Shown in pieces: positions 46,605 through 57,495 of a stretch of 64,000 nucleotides of DNA. Source of the stretch: Aquanectria penicillioides (Eukaryota; Ascomycota; Sordariomycetes; Hypocreales; Nectriaceae); the NCBI GenBank assembly GCA_003415625.1, contig PYIU01000006.1:124001-188000 (forward strand), in the 5' to 3' direction. Every line of letters begins with the position of its first letter. The first letter of the stretch is position 1. A program made the position numbers and the translations under genes. A model generated the notes under the pieces. That model did no database searches. It saw only the letters and a program-made list of their open reading frames with translations, and was not told where the DNA came from.

Positions 46605-48442
46605 TTATGAAATAGCTTCCAATACACATTTACTAACGGCGAGAACCTTCTCTTCTTCTAATCTTCGAGCAACAAGCTGGAGACTAATAGGCAGACCATG
46701 CATGGTTTCGACATCGACTGGCATCTGTTAGACACGTTTGGCACATCACTAACAGTGTAACTCACATTTTTCATTAATATCCTGGCAGTCGGGGCCCAGT
46801 GGTTCATATGTCGGGTCAGCCGTGTCGATTGCCTTATTCACTGTCAACCCAGTGGGGAAAGATACGCTTGAATAATCGAGGATATTGTAAACACCAGTGT
46901 AGCCGACTTCACATAAATTAACATTGCGTTTCAAAGGCGATGGGGATTGAGGCACATACCGTGTTTGAAGGTACCATTCTTAACTGTGTTGAATGGAATA
47001 GTCGGGCAGAGGATGGCATCGATGCCAGCCATGTTCCACCGGTCAAGGTAGCGGTTCTGGTATTCAGTCCTCTCCACCTGCATCTTCCACATGTCATATG
47101 TTCCCATCTCCTTGGCAACCGCGTAGTCTTCCATCTCGGGTCTCCAGGGTTCGCCAGTACGTTGCAACTCCTGGCTAATAGTATTGCCCCCATCCGCCAC
47201 GAACATACGGGCTAGCAAACTAAGTCCCTGCTTCTGGTCGACAGGGTCCCAGTCAATAATCTCGTGTCCGGCGGCCTCGAGCTTTTGAACGGTCTCCTTG
47301 AGAGCTCGTGCAACTGGAGGAGTTGGCCGAACCATGCCATCATGCCACATGACAGCAATCTTGAGCTTCTTGGGAAGCTCGACGGTCCTCCAGGGAATCG
47401 GGATGCATTTGGGGTCACGCAGCCATGGTTCTCCATTCACAACGCTCTTGCTATACATCGTCACGTCATCAAGAGTAGCCGCCATTGGTCCGTTGACGGA
47501 TTGCACTGCCTCCTGTCCGGGCATGCCGGAACGGCAGTTGCGCACTGGGAACCGTCCAGCAGAAGGCCGAAGGGTAAATATTCCGGTGCAGGCTGCGGGA
47601 ATTCTCAAAGAGCCACCTAAACAGACATTAGTTCTCCGGTCAGCATTGAGATCCTTCAGTGGCACATACCGATATCAGATCCGACACCTATCACACTGCC
47701 CTTCATTGAAATGAGAGCCGACTCTCCACCTGAGCTTCCTCCGCTGGTAGTCTTTCTATTTCTGGGGTTCAGAGTTCGTCCAAAAACATTGTTAACAGTC
47801 TCTGCGATCATCATAGCAGTGGGAACATTAGTCTTGACGTAAAAGATGGCACCAGCATCCTGGAGCAGTGCGGCGAGTGCTGAGTCGGACTTGGCAGGAT
47901 CGCCAATGTGCGAGGCGAAGCCCACGGTAGCATCAAGACCTTCGAGATTGAAGTTGTCTTTGAGCGAAATTGGAAGTCCGTGCAGGGGGCCCATGGGCTT
48001 GCCAGTTCGCTCGAAATGCTCATCTCGGGCCCTCGCCGTCTCGAGCGCTCGGGTAAAACAAGTCTCAGACAGGCAGTTGGTCTATTTTTTTCCCCCATTA
48101 ACACGTAGTCCGGCGAGAAACGATTTCTGTTGAACAACTAACCAACTGGTGGGCAGCAGCGGCTCGCTTGCAGAAAGCCCTGGTGACCTCCTCGGATTTG
48201 AGCTCGCCGGTAGCAAGCTTAGACACGAGCTCGGCGGCAGTTGAGGCAGTAATGGCCAATTCAGCGGGAGAAAACCACCCGGACGATTCTGGCCAGGTTG
48301 TCACATCGTCTTGGGAGTCCGGGGGCAGGAGATCAGCCGGGATCCTCCATTCTTTTGGGATGGACGCATTCAGCGCCTCACGCTTTTTCTCGGCCAGCTG
48401 CTCCCATGAGCCAGGGGCAGGAGTGCGCTTCGAGACCGTCAT
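46605..48442 (-). CDS. Amidase (amidase-signature family)
   Basis: Ser-cisSer-Lys hydrolase that cleaves carboxamides to acid and ammonia; the class includes fungal acetamidases. Exons 48143-48442, 47670-48081, 46960-47616, 46766-46906 and 46605-46717 splice in frame to 540 aa. The catalytic set is complete: Lys141 (ISLKDNFN), the cis-Ser in 'TSGGSSGGES' (S216/S217) and the nucleophile Ser240 in 'GSDIGGSLRIPAA'. The N-terminal ~60 residues (SWEQLAEKKREALNASIPKEWRIP) and the C-terminal 'MHGLPISLQLVARRLEEEKVL' are typical of fungal acetamidase-like proteins. The final intron acceptor was set by frame. A minus-strand TATATAAC lies about 74-81 bp upstream. With the adjacent regulator and permease it may form a nitrogen-scavenging set. 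Confidence 0.9.
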
Positions 48443-49107
48443 TTTTTTTAGTGGATTATAGGTAACGAAAGTTGTTGAATTGCAGATGAGAGACCGCCGG
48501 CTATCTTTCCAAATAGTTATATACTGCGCACCTTTCCTCTTATCAACTGCAATGATTACGGCTTACAATGTCCGATCCCGGTGCAATCACAACTGACCTC
48601 TACGACTCGCGTCATGCGGCAGATTCGCCAACAACATGAGGAGCGGGGAAGATCCGAGTGATAGATTGCTTTCCTATTACGGTAAGGTGTCGCCTCACGA
48701 CATCCGCCTATCACCATCTCCCGGCATTATCCGCCCCATTCAGAATGAAGCCACTTACCCTAGAGATGAATGAGAAAGTGCGAAAGAACTGTTTCCCAGA
48801 ACAGCAACCATCGTAATTCCGAAAGTGGCAGGCAATAAATGAGCTAATGGACAGATATTAAAGTAGTTCAATTACATTTATCATGAGCAAGCCTTGCTTG
48901 TTTAGGCATGGAAATCTGTTAATAACGTGTGTAAAACAAACTTCGCTACAAATTGAGCTTAGAACACGACTAGACCAGGAGAAGATCTGTAGCCAAGATA
49001 AAACACACCCGACTTGCTTGGAGCAAATTAGCCCTTGGCCGATAGGTGTACTACATAATCTACATTGATCTCTCAATGACTTCTGAGACTATTGGTATGT
49101 TGGGCGA
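48443..49107. other. Intergenic region
   Basis: This is the amidase promoter and the 3' flank of the regulator gene. Besides the TATA-like TATATAAC (minus strand, 48516-48523) there are GATAG-type motifs (48499-48504 and about 49040), which are weak candidates for GATA factors. Confidence 0.4.
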
Positions 49108-50544
49108 CTATCCTAGACCTGTTGCTTTCCATTTTTCTTCACATCTTGCTAAACCGCTTGGATATCTGGGGACACTTGCAAGATTGCATTCCTGCCAATA
49201 TTTGCGCACAATGTCACAGTGCTCTGGGGCTGTTGCGTTGATGCCTGCCAGATATACAGGAACTGCCATGTGAATATAGAAAGGCGAGGATGGAGGTGTG
49301 GTTGCGACTATATGGCACATTCTGTTAACGGCGGCTACGACAGCTGAGTGCGAGTGCTCCTCTGCCGTGTCGCCATCCACCTGTCCCAGCACAGCAAGTG
49401 CTGCAGCGCATCGGTTAATATTCGCACATTGTCCCCAGTCCGAAGGCTCTGCATCCAGCTTTAGAAGCTGATCCATGGCCTGAAAGCAAGCTCCCAAGTT
49501 GTCCGAGCCGGCGTCTCCTTTCACGATACGCACAAACAAGTCAAAGGTGTCGGACGGGCATCCAACCACGTCGAAAAAGCTGGCAGTTAGGATTTGGCGA
49601 TGCCAATCCTCGAATATCAAACCCGTAGTCCCTCGTATAATTGCACCCATTGTGTCAAACCATACAAGGCGCGCGAGAATCTCGGTTAGCCCAGTGACGC
49701 TCTCGGAGAGCTGCTCTAGCTCCGCTAGGCTTTGGCAATGGCAGTCTAGGAGTGACTTTGCACCGTAGAGATGTCGTTGCCATTCACCAAACACGCCATC
49801 AAACACTTCAAAGACAGCAAAGGCTGCGATTCCTAGAATGGCGAACGGATTGGCTGTGGCCAGGGCGCCGTTGAGCTCCATGAGTGCTGCAAGGCGGTGT
49901 TGCGCAGCATCCACTGACTCAGACGTTTCCCCGTCAGGTAATGCGGGCCTCGAACAACCCTTGAGGCGCGCATCCAGGAAGTCGGACAAGCGAGTCACGA
50001 GTCGGACGGCTTCCATTGAGGGACACTGACTAGTGCTGGTCGCGTGGCCCTTGACGGATTTGATATGCTGACAAAAGGATGCCAGGCGCAGGAGAAAGCT
50101 GTGCTTGTCGCCGTTGAAGTGGCCAGCACGGGGAGCGATAGTTTCATGGTGATTGTGACTGTGATTGTGATGGTGGAGCTGGACACTGCTACGTCGCGCG
50201 GCCGAGGAGACTACCGATGTGAGATGCGGTCGCGACGATGTCTGTTTCCTAGGCGGCCGCTGTAGTTTTCTCGTCTGCGTTGTTGTTTCGCGTGTTTCCT
50301 TCGCTGGTCTCGTCTCTCTCTCTCTCATCCTCACGCTCACGGATGTCGGCCCCCTCTCACCGGCCCAGATGACTCGCTGCGGATAGCCCCCGCATGGCAG
50401 CCCGGCCTGCACACACGGCAAACATCGTGGGCGGTTGAGATCACACTTGACGGCCCTCGCCTTGCAGTCGCTGCAATCCCGGTCTCGGCGCATTCCACGC
50501 GGCTTCCCACGCTGCTTGGGCTTATCTTGAAGCATCTGCAGCAT
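49108..50544 (-). CDS. Zn2Cys6 transcription factor
   Basis: Nuclear regulator encoded by a single exon, 478 aa. The start is the ATG at 50544; the codon before it is a GTG. The zinc cluster is canonical: C24-x2-C27-x6-C34-x6-C41-x2-C44-x6-C51, preceded by a basic stretch (KPKQRGKPRGMRRDR) that could act as nuclear signal. A low-complexity Arg/Thr/Lys/Pro linker and a His-rich run (HHHNHSHNHH, residues ~125-134) follow. The C-terminal ~300 residues look like the Fungal_trans_2 region (for example 'LDCHCQSLAELEQLSESVTGLTEILARLVWFDTMGAI' and 'WQECN'). Regulators of this layout often control adjacent genes; here the neighbours are a divergent permease (about 690 bp away) and a downstream amidase on the same strand. 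Confidence 0.88.
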   Translation of the reverse strand: MLQMLQDKPKQRGKPRGMRRDRDCSDCKARAVKCDLNRPRCLPCVQAGLPCGGYPQRVIWAGERGPTSVSVRMRERETRPAKETRETTTQTRKLQRPPRKQTSSRPHLTSVVSSAARRSSVQLHHHNHSHNHHETIAPRAGHFNGDKHSFLLRLASFCQHIKSVKGHATSTSQCPSMEAVRLVTRLSDFLDARLKGCSRPALPDGETSESVDAAQHRLAALMELNGALATANPFAILGIAAFAVFEVFDGVFGEWQRHLYGAKSLLDCHCQSLAELEQLSESVTGLTEILARLVWFDTMGAIIRGTTGLIFEDWHRQILTASFFDVVGCPSDTFDLFVRIVKGDAGSDNLGACFQAMDQLLKLDAEPSDWGQCANINRCAAALAVLGQVDGDTAEEHSHSAVVAAVNRMCHIVATTPPSSPFYIHMAVPVYLAGINATAPEHCDIVRKYWQECNLASVPRYPSGLARCEEKWKATGLG

Positions 50545-51238
50545 CACGGTGATCTGGTGTTTCCGTAGGTCGGTTACTCGATGGGGAAGGGGAACAAGGA
50601 TGGCGAACCAGAAGCCATAGGGGGTAATTATACTAGGGATAGGTGGTCCGGGGTACAGATACTACAGATACCGACCGTGGCGTGTCCCCACTGATAAGTT
50701 TCGCTCATTTTCCCCGCAGATACGATCTCAGGGTCGCCTGATTGCGCTATGGCATGCCTGTCGTGGTCGGCTAACTGCAAAGGGTAGCCAAAGTAATCAG
50801 CTCGATGGTTCATTTCCAATATTGGATTACCAAGAAGAGGCGGCCGTTGATGCGTTTGTGAGGCGTCTGGGGGGGCATAAACCCATCCATGATACACCGA
50901 GAGAGGTTGGCGTAGCCAGCAAGCAACCAAGCAACCAAGCAACCAAGCAACCAAGCAATCCAAACCTTATCGGGAGGGACCCAGGCGCAGGCATTATCTC
51001 CAAGAGTCAAGTCCGACTGGCCGGACTATCTGACTTCGGGATGTACAAATTTACCCGACGCTGGCCCTGTCTCTAGCGCGATAAGATTGACTCTTTTGTT
51101 GTCAACCTCGATACAAATATCAAGGGCATCCTCCCCTCCTCCCTGTGACGCATCACCACTTTTTCCAACTCACCTTTGGGATTCTTGAAAAACCTGCATT
51201 GATTGTTGCGGCACAGATACCGGTAGCCTTTTTTCGCA
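50545..51238. promoter_or_regulatory. Divergent promoter with three GATAAG motifs
   Basis: The 694-bp region separates the regulator and permease starts. It contains HGATAAG at 50692-50698 (+), 50965-50972 (minus strand) and 51079-51085 (+), more than the roughly one per 2 kb expected by chance. Such motifs bind AreA/NIT2-type GATA factors in nitrogen regulation. An 8-bp tandem repeat also lies here. Confidence 0.45.
50921..50958. repeat. 8-bp tandem repeat (AAGCAACC)n
   Basis: About five copies of AAGCAACC in tandem, the last one imperfect, lie in the divergent promoter. A simple sequence repeat of this size is prone to length change. Confidence 0.9.
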
Positions 51239-52872
51239 ATGGCGTCTTCCAGAATTCGCGACTACTTCCACGTCAAATATCGACCTGGAGAGCGAGTTCT
51301 GGTTCAAAAGATTGACTTTTTCATCCTGACCTTTTGCTGTCTGAGCTACTTTGTCAATTACGTATGTTTTTTTTCCCGCTTGTTTGAAAACGCAACATTG
51401 CGACCGACGAGTCAAGCACGACTAACAAACCTGTGTAGCTCGATCGCTCCAACCTTGCCAACGCTTACGTTTCTGGCATGAAAGCCGATCTCGGATTCGT
51501 TGGAAACCAGCTCAACCAGATCAACACCTGCTTTACCATTAGGTAAGTGCAAGCCGAAATTCTTCTCTTTGTCTTATTGCATCCAGAACTAACGATTTGC
51601 AATCAGCTATGTCTTTGGCCAGATCCCTTCCAACCTTTCCCTCCACTATGTGAAGCCCCGTATCTGGTTCCCTCTCATGATGATCTTGTGGGGAGGTTTG
51701 ACAATGGTCACCGCCTCAGTAAAAAGCCCCCAGTCCATCATGGCCATTCGATTCTTCCAGGGTCTGTGCGAGGCCTCGACATTTGTGGGCACTCACTACA
51801 TCCTGGGAGCATGGTACACTGAGCGTGAGCTCGGAAAGCGAAGCGGCATCTTCACGGCATCGGGTCTCGCAGGAACCCTCATTGGCGGTTTCATCCAGAC
51901 GGGCATCAACAAGAGCTTGAACGGTACTCACGGGCTTGCCGGTTGGCGCTGGCTTTTCATCATTGATGGACTCCTCACCATCCCCGTTGCACTTTACGGC
52001 TACTTCTTCTTCCCCGACACCCCACACAAGACGACCGCCTTCTACTTAACCGAAGATGAACGCAAGTTGGCCATGGATCGTGTCCCGATGGTAGAGGAAC
52101 GACCCAAGATCACCCTGGGCTTCGCGAAGAAGGTCCTGACCTCCTGGTACTGGTGGGGCTTTGTCATTCTCTGGATCATCGCTGGAGAAACCGAGTCGTT
52201 CAGCACCAACTCCCTCCTGGCCCTGTTCCTCCAGAGCCACCCCACAAACAAGTACACCGTGGCCCAGATGAACAACTACCCAACCGGTGTCCCCGCTGTT
52301 GGAATCGTGTCCACTTTATTCTGGGCAACGCTTACTGATTTCCTCGGAGGGAAGCGCTATCTTGTGGGGTACTTCATCGGTCTTACGGGCATCGCTACCT
52401 CCATCATGATCCTCGTGGCATCCAAGAGCCCGCTAGACCCCGCATCGACCACTATCACATTTGCCGCCTATTACTGGGCCGGAGCAGTTTATGCTTGCCA
52501 AGCGACCTTCTTCGCCTGGTGCAACGACGCTATGCGCTTTGAGGATGGCTTATTCCGGGGTGTTGTCCTTGCAGGAATGAATGTGGGAAGCAATGCGGTG
52601 AACGCATGGTGGAGCATTCTGTTTTATGGCGCCTCCATGGCGCCCTGGTTCACGGTAAGTCAAATTAATCGTGCCCTGCTATGTTTGAGCGAATGACTAA
52701 TCTATAATTCTAGCGAGGAATGTGGGCTATGATTGCTTGCTCTATTGTCCTAGTTTTCTGGAGCGCTGGGTTGTCATACCTGGCTCATAAGACGATCAAG
52801 AGGAGAATTCTCGAGGGTGCTGATGAGGCAGCAAGCATCGAGGAGCCCCATGACAAGGTAGACACCAAATAG
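51239..52872 (+). CDS. Anion:cation symporter (ACS) family permease, pantothenate/Liz1-like
   Basis: Twelve-helix MFS permease of the Dal5/Fen2/Liz1 group, which imports vitamins and organic acids such as pantothenate, biotin and allantoate. Exons 51239-51361, 51439-51542, 51607-52654 and 52714-52872 splice in frame to 477 aa. Family blocks are 'FVNYLDRSNLANAYVSGMKADL', 'YVFGQIPSNLSLHYVKPRIWFP', 'FQGLCEASTFVGTHYILGAWYTERELGKRSGIF', 'WRWLFIIDGLLTIPVALYGYFFFPD' and 'FLGGKRYLVGYF'. The text is closest to what I know of the pantothenate (Liz1/Fen2) branch, but the substrate is unproven. It shares a promoter with a Zn2Cys6 regulator and lies near an amidase, so a nitrogenous substrate is a reasonable alternative. 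Confidence 0.87.
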
Positions 52873-53704
52873 TCGATGCCGACGCGTCGAATACACTTCC
52901 ATAGATTGACTCTACATAATTGACGAACAAATTCATAATCATTCCAATGCCTTTTCTCATAGGTGATTGCCTGGAGGACTGGCTGAAGAAGATTACTGTC
53001 ACGATCCACGGTGAATTAGCCAGTTGCATGGCAATCAAGTGCAATGGATAGCCATGACTATCGGAACCCGGCGCGACATGGGTTAGGTTGAGTCATGGGC
53101 TCATTTTCAACCAACCCTTGACCCCTGGGTTGATTACTTACTAGATTAGGAAAGCATTCAAATAACTGACACGGAGGCTAAATATCAACATCCAGGTATT
53201 GTATTTCCGGGCGATTACCCCGCTTGACGAAGCTAACGACACCTGAGTAATATTGCCGTTAACGTACGCAGCTATAATAATAGTGCTGGGTGCTAGGAAA
53301 TGTGACATCTGTATGGTGGTTCGACCTTCGAACCAGGACAAATGATTCTCGACGCAATGATTGTTGCACTATATTCGATCTAATACTGAAAACAATTTTC
53401 TCGAATATCCAGATTGGCAATCTGATCTGTCGGGTGTGGCGTGAGCAACGGGGAACAATGAGTAGGTTTTGCTGTTCCTTGCATACAATAACTTATAAGT
53501 TGTATAAGGGGGAACAGGGGTTGGATAGAGCCTTGTCTATCAGCGAAACCTTCCGAATGCTTGCTTGCTTTTAGTAGGCAGACCCTACTAGTGACTTACC
53601 ATAATAATTGCGCGCACAACTGACTTGGTCTTTATGCCCTTTCCCGTAAAGGAACCAAAACGTTAGTTTTTTTCAGTTGGTGGGCCGCCGTAGCTATCTT
53701 TGCC
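52873..53704. other. Intergenic region
   Basis: Convergent 3' region between the permease and the decayed permease. No feature recognised. Confidence 0.45.
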
Positions 53705-55110
53705 CTAGACCCAGTGCCATCCTCCCGAGATCAATATAGCAGGGACAAACACTACTGATGCGTAATTGACTGCGCTAGCTGCGGTTGGGATGGCTGAGTG
53801 CATGCAGAACAGCGGGATAGCGAATAATGACCAGGATGAAAAGTAAGTAAAGCAATTGATTTTGCAGAGCGATGGATACTGACCAACAGCAATGATGTTC
53901 CAAAATAATCCCAAAGAACCCATATAAAAGTGGCCTTCTTTAATCTGTCGTCGACCTGTAAAGAAGCTGATTGCCACGGGCATGTTGCACGCGGCAGTCA
54001 AACAAATAACATCGACTCCAGAAAATACGTCAAAGGCAGCCTCTGATCCAAAATACATTAGGGCCCAAGAGGATCTGTATCACCATGCTTAGCATCATAG
54101 CGTTGAGAGGAATCTCGAGCCTCTTGTCAACCGCCGTCCACCATTTGGAACGTCAATGGTTATGGACTAGACTTACGGAATAATCATCCCGGTTAAGTGG
54201 TATATGCTGTGTGCAGTAGCCCAACACAAAAGGACCAACCAGAAGGCCAACCCGACGACACTTCAAAATGGGTGAACACGTACTTAAAGCTATGACGTCC
54301 CTCCCTGGCTAGGGCCGGAGTCGTAATGACAATGCAATGACACCGGCAAATGTCTAGAAGATGGCCATAGTCTTACGAAATAGTTAGTCTGGGGCATTAA
54401 TTGTGGCATGGGGTTGGTCCAGCACTTAGGACCAGCCAGAGCAGCCAAGTGTTTCCCAACACCGAGACCCCATTGCACAATAATGTAATGCCTAGAAACA
54501 ACAAGAAGGTTGGTAATGTTCTGCAACAAAAACACCAACCCCTGGTTCTGTTTCGAAAACATTGATGCATGCAACAATGAAGAGGGTAGTGCCGAAAGTC
54601 ACTGAAAGTGTGATGGTAATGTTCCCAACGGCATAGAGCCAGCCACAAATCTAACCACACCCGACGCCAACGGACGGGAGCTAGCATGATGGCTTGATAG
54701 TAGAAACCTTCATAAATAGCAAATATTACCATCAAAAGCCTTTTAAGCCCTCTGAGATGGGATGATTCAAATCCCAAAAGCCTAGATGATAGGCAATTTA
54801 AGTGTTCACCGAACCTCCAGCCGTAGGATACACACTGGTGATCTCTTTAAGGGATACCGCCACGCAGATAATGATCAAAGAGACAATAACCTAGCCCCAT
54901 ATAATGCTAACAGGGCCACCACCCATTAGTGGGTAGTAGAGAGTTGTGGCCAGGGCCCATGGGATCGATGCCAAGATGAAGGACATAAAAGCAACTTGCA
55001 ATGTCGATCGATTCCGTGTGAGTTGTGGTTGGTAACCCAAGGCCTCAAGGACTTCGTCTGCGGATTCGTTTGCGTTCGGTAGACATGATTCCGGGCTGTC
55101 ACTCGGAGTT
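53705..55110 (-). pseudogene. Decayed amino-acid/GABA/choline permease
   Basis: Relic of an APC-superfamily permease of the fungal GABA/choline type. Blocks in correct order are 'ALATTLYYPLMGGGPVSIIWG', 'VSLKEITSVYPTAGG', 'WLYAVGNITITLSVTFGTTLF', 'FLLFLGITLLCN', 'KRLEIPLNAMMLSMVIQILLG', then 'MYFGSEAAFDVFSGVDVICL' and 'TAASAVNYASVV'. They fall in different frames. The first break is an in-frame TAG at 54891-54893, where the family has Trp. At least two frameshifts follow, one between 'NAMMLSMVIQILLG' and 'MYFGSEAAF' near 54060. The start is unclear, somewhere near 55110. No functional product is expected. Confidence 0.8.
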
Positions 55111-57495
55111 TCTGTGTCGAGCTATTGTTTGGGTGAGACCTTTTCGCTCCTGTGGGCCATGTTGGCGGTTGCTGGAGGAGAAGGGTATGGGCTGCAAACG
55201 GCCGGAACACATGCGCGAGCGTATCGGCGACATCTGAGTATTCTGTGATCGGCGTGGTTTAGGATGGAGGTACGTACCTTTGCTGGAGCCTTCTTGTCGT
55301 GATGCAGTCCAAGGCAAAAGCAATTATCAAGCTCAATTCTCGATTTCCAATGATTCCGGCCACGATGAGTGATCATGATTATGGCATGTTGAGAAAGAGC
55401 AACGATATTTGCCGCTAGGTTGTGGCAGATTTTCGTCGTTACAAGCTTGAGCCTAGATCCATTATTTCCACAACCGTGAAAGGAATTTGATCCCGACCAT
55501 GATCCCCTGACGCGATTCTCACGACAGTTGTAGTACGATAAAGTAAATTGAGAATCATGTGTGTCGCACTCTCAATGAAATAATCTACGACGATTTTCCA
55601 GTATAGAGAGCTACAAAGGAGTCTATGCATTTATCCCGCCGTGGACTAACAGAACCAATGATGGTTTTTGTAAAAAAAAAACATTTAGGGTTTGAATGCT
55701 GATTTATTTGAGTGGGATTTGGCTAAACCATATGCTCTATTCTATATTGTTCAATTCATTTTATCATTGCTCAAGTGTAGCCTAGTTTGTTAGATGTAAT
55801 TGGGGACAAACATCCCTCCTTTTTCTCTCTTCAAGGCGATGTTCTCCCTAATTGGTCGCCTTGCAACTGTATTGCAATATTTATCGATGTTCAATGCCCA
55901 CAACCCTTGGTCATTTTCGAAGACAAAACTGCGGCTCTTCTGTGGTTTAGGTTTGTAGGTCAGCGATTTGGGCACGAAATGCTACACCGCCCACCTTGGC
56001 CGTGTTAAGAAACTGATGCCGACCAATAACATCTCATGGTATACTAGGCTCATTTACATTGCCAGACATGACCGGTTCGCCTTATCCGATCCACAATTGA
56101 AAAGGGGCAATCAAGAGTAGATTGAACTTCAAAGCTAATACTAAGCGCCGCCCCCGTAGTTTCTTTCCTCTGGCCCTCAAAGCAAAGCCACCGGACTGGC
56201 TTGAAAAGGGAGGTGGAGCTCCCGAGTCGCTTCACCAAAATGAATCCGCCCAATGACCATCAGTTTAGTTTACAGATGGCACTCGCTAGTTGGCAAGATG
56301 TAAAGCGCAATATGAGTTAAAACGCTAAGGGTACTCCAAGGAAGGGAATTGGAATTTACATTAACAATCGGCTGCATAATATCGGGTCTTTGCGGGTTGA
56401 AACTGTATGTAGCACTAATATGGTGAAGTGACGTACATTAGCCTTGTCTAACGCACTGCAGCTAAGACAGATAAAACGAATAACATTATGTTTTGAAATA
56501 ACGTTACTGGGCCTTTAAATCAATGCCAGTTGGTGGCTTTTGCCAAGATGTGATATTTCCGCCTGGGCAGGGACCATCAGTTTTGTTGCCAGATAGCACT
56601 CGCTGGTTGGCGAGATATAAAGCGCAATGTGAGCTAGAACGCTAAGGCTACTCTAAGAAAGGGAATTGGAATTCTCATTGAAAATCGGCTGCATGATGTA
56701 GGGTCTTTACGGGTTGAAATGGTAAGTGGCACTGATATTCCAAAAGCTAATTTGTCGATTTGAATCAGGCTCGTCTGCCGTGCTGCAGCCGAGACGGATG
56801 AAACGGATAAGACCATGTTTTAAAATAATGTTACTGGGCCTCTGAATCAATGCCAGTTGGTGGCTTTTGCCAAAATGTGATATTTTAGCTTGGACAATGT
56901 TCAATGTTTCCCCAAACGCCAATGTGCTCTCTTTTACCGATACAGAGTCGATGCAGGAGCTCCGGCCCACGACGACGATTAATAGCGCAAATGTGCAAAT
57001 CAGGCTAGTTGGTTGGGCAGCAATACGTAGCCTAGAAAGAGGTGATATTTCTCATTAGACCTTGGCCATGATTCTATAGATGCATTACATATAAATCCGA
57101 GCGACGAACAGAGGGTTTGATGTTCGAAGAAATGGGCCCATATTATCCATAATTCCAATCCGAGTTCTCCAAATCTTGGCTGTTATTCTCATTGCATCAT
57201 CTCTTTCACCACTATCAAAGAGGCAATTCAAGCCTTGTAGCAAGAGGTCCAGTCACATGGTACCTTGAGTGGCCAACCATCGTCAAGTCGCCTTCTATAC
57301 TACTATATCACAGAAAAACCCTCTATTCGCCACTGTTAAAACAGCCGTTTCATTGTCCATAGGAATCTATTACGCGTTCATTCTTCAGGCGCCACTCTTG
57401 ATAGCTTTGGCCCTCAGGACATACTGGAATTCAATTATATCCCACTGAACCTATTCTCTTTCACAAAAAGATTTCCTCTGCTATTCATATTAAGA
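55111..57495. other. Intergenic region with a duplication (2.4 kb)
   Basis: No gene recognised. The region is AT-rich. The tandem duplication at 56255-56890 is listed separately. The last few hundred bases are presumably the promoter of the GTPase-patatin gene. Confidence 0.45.
56255..56890. repeat. Two-copy tandem repeat, ~320-bp unit, transition-rich divergence
   Basis: Unit 1 runs from about 56255 to 56571 and unit 2 from about 56572 to 56890, both beginning GACCATCAG. The offset is 317 bp at the start and 327 bp near the end, so small indels exist. Anchors conserved in both are AAGGGAATTGGAATT, ATCGGCTGCAT and ATGCCAGTTGGTGGC. Most base differences seen are A/G or C/T (for example CTAGTTGG/CTGGTTGG and GTTAAAA/GCTAGAA). 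No coding frame is shared. It may be a degenerate short mobile element or a simple duplication. Confidence 0.8.

Noticed and set aside
50921..50958. Short regular repeat considered as a CRISPR-like array
   Set aside because: Units are 8 bp without spacers in a eukaryotic genome; it is a simple sequence repeat.
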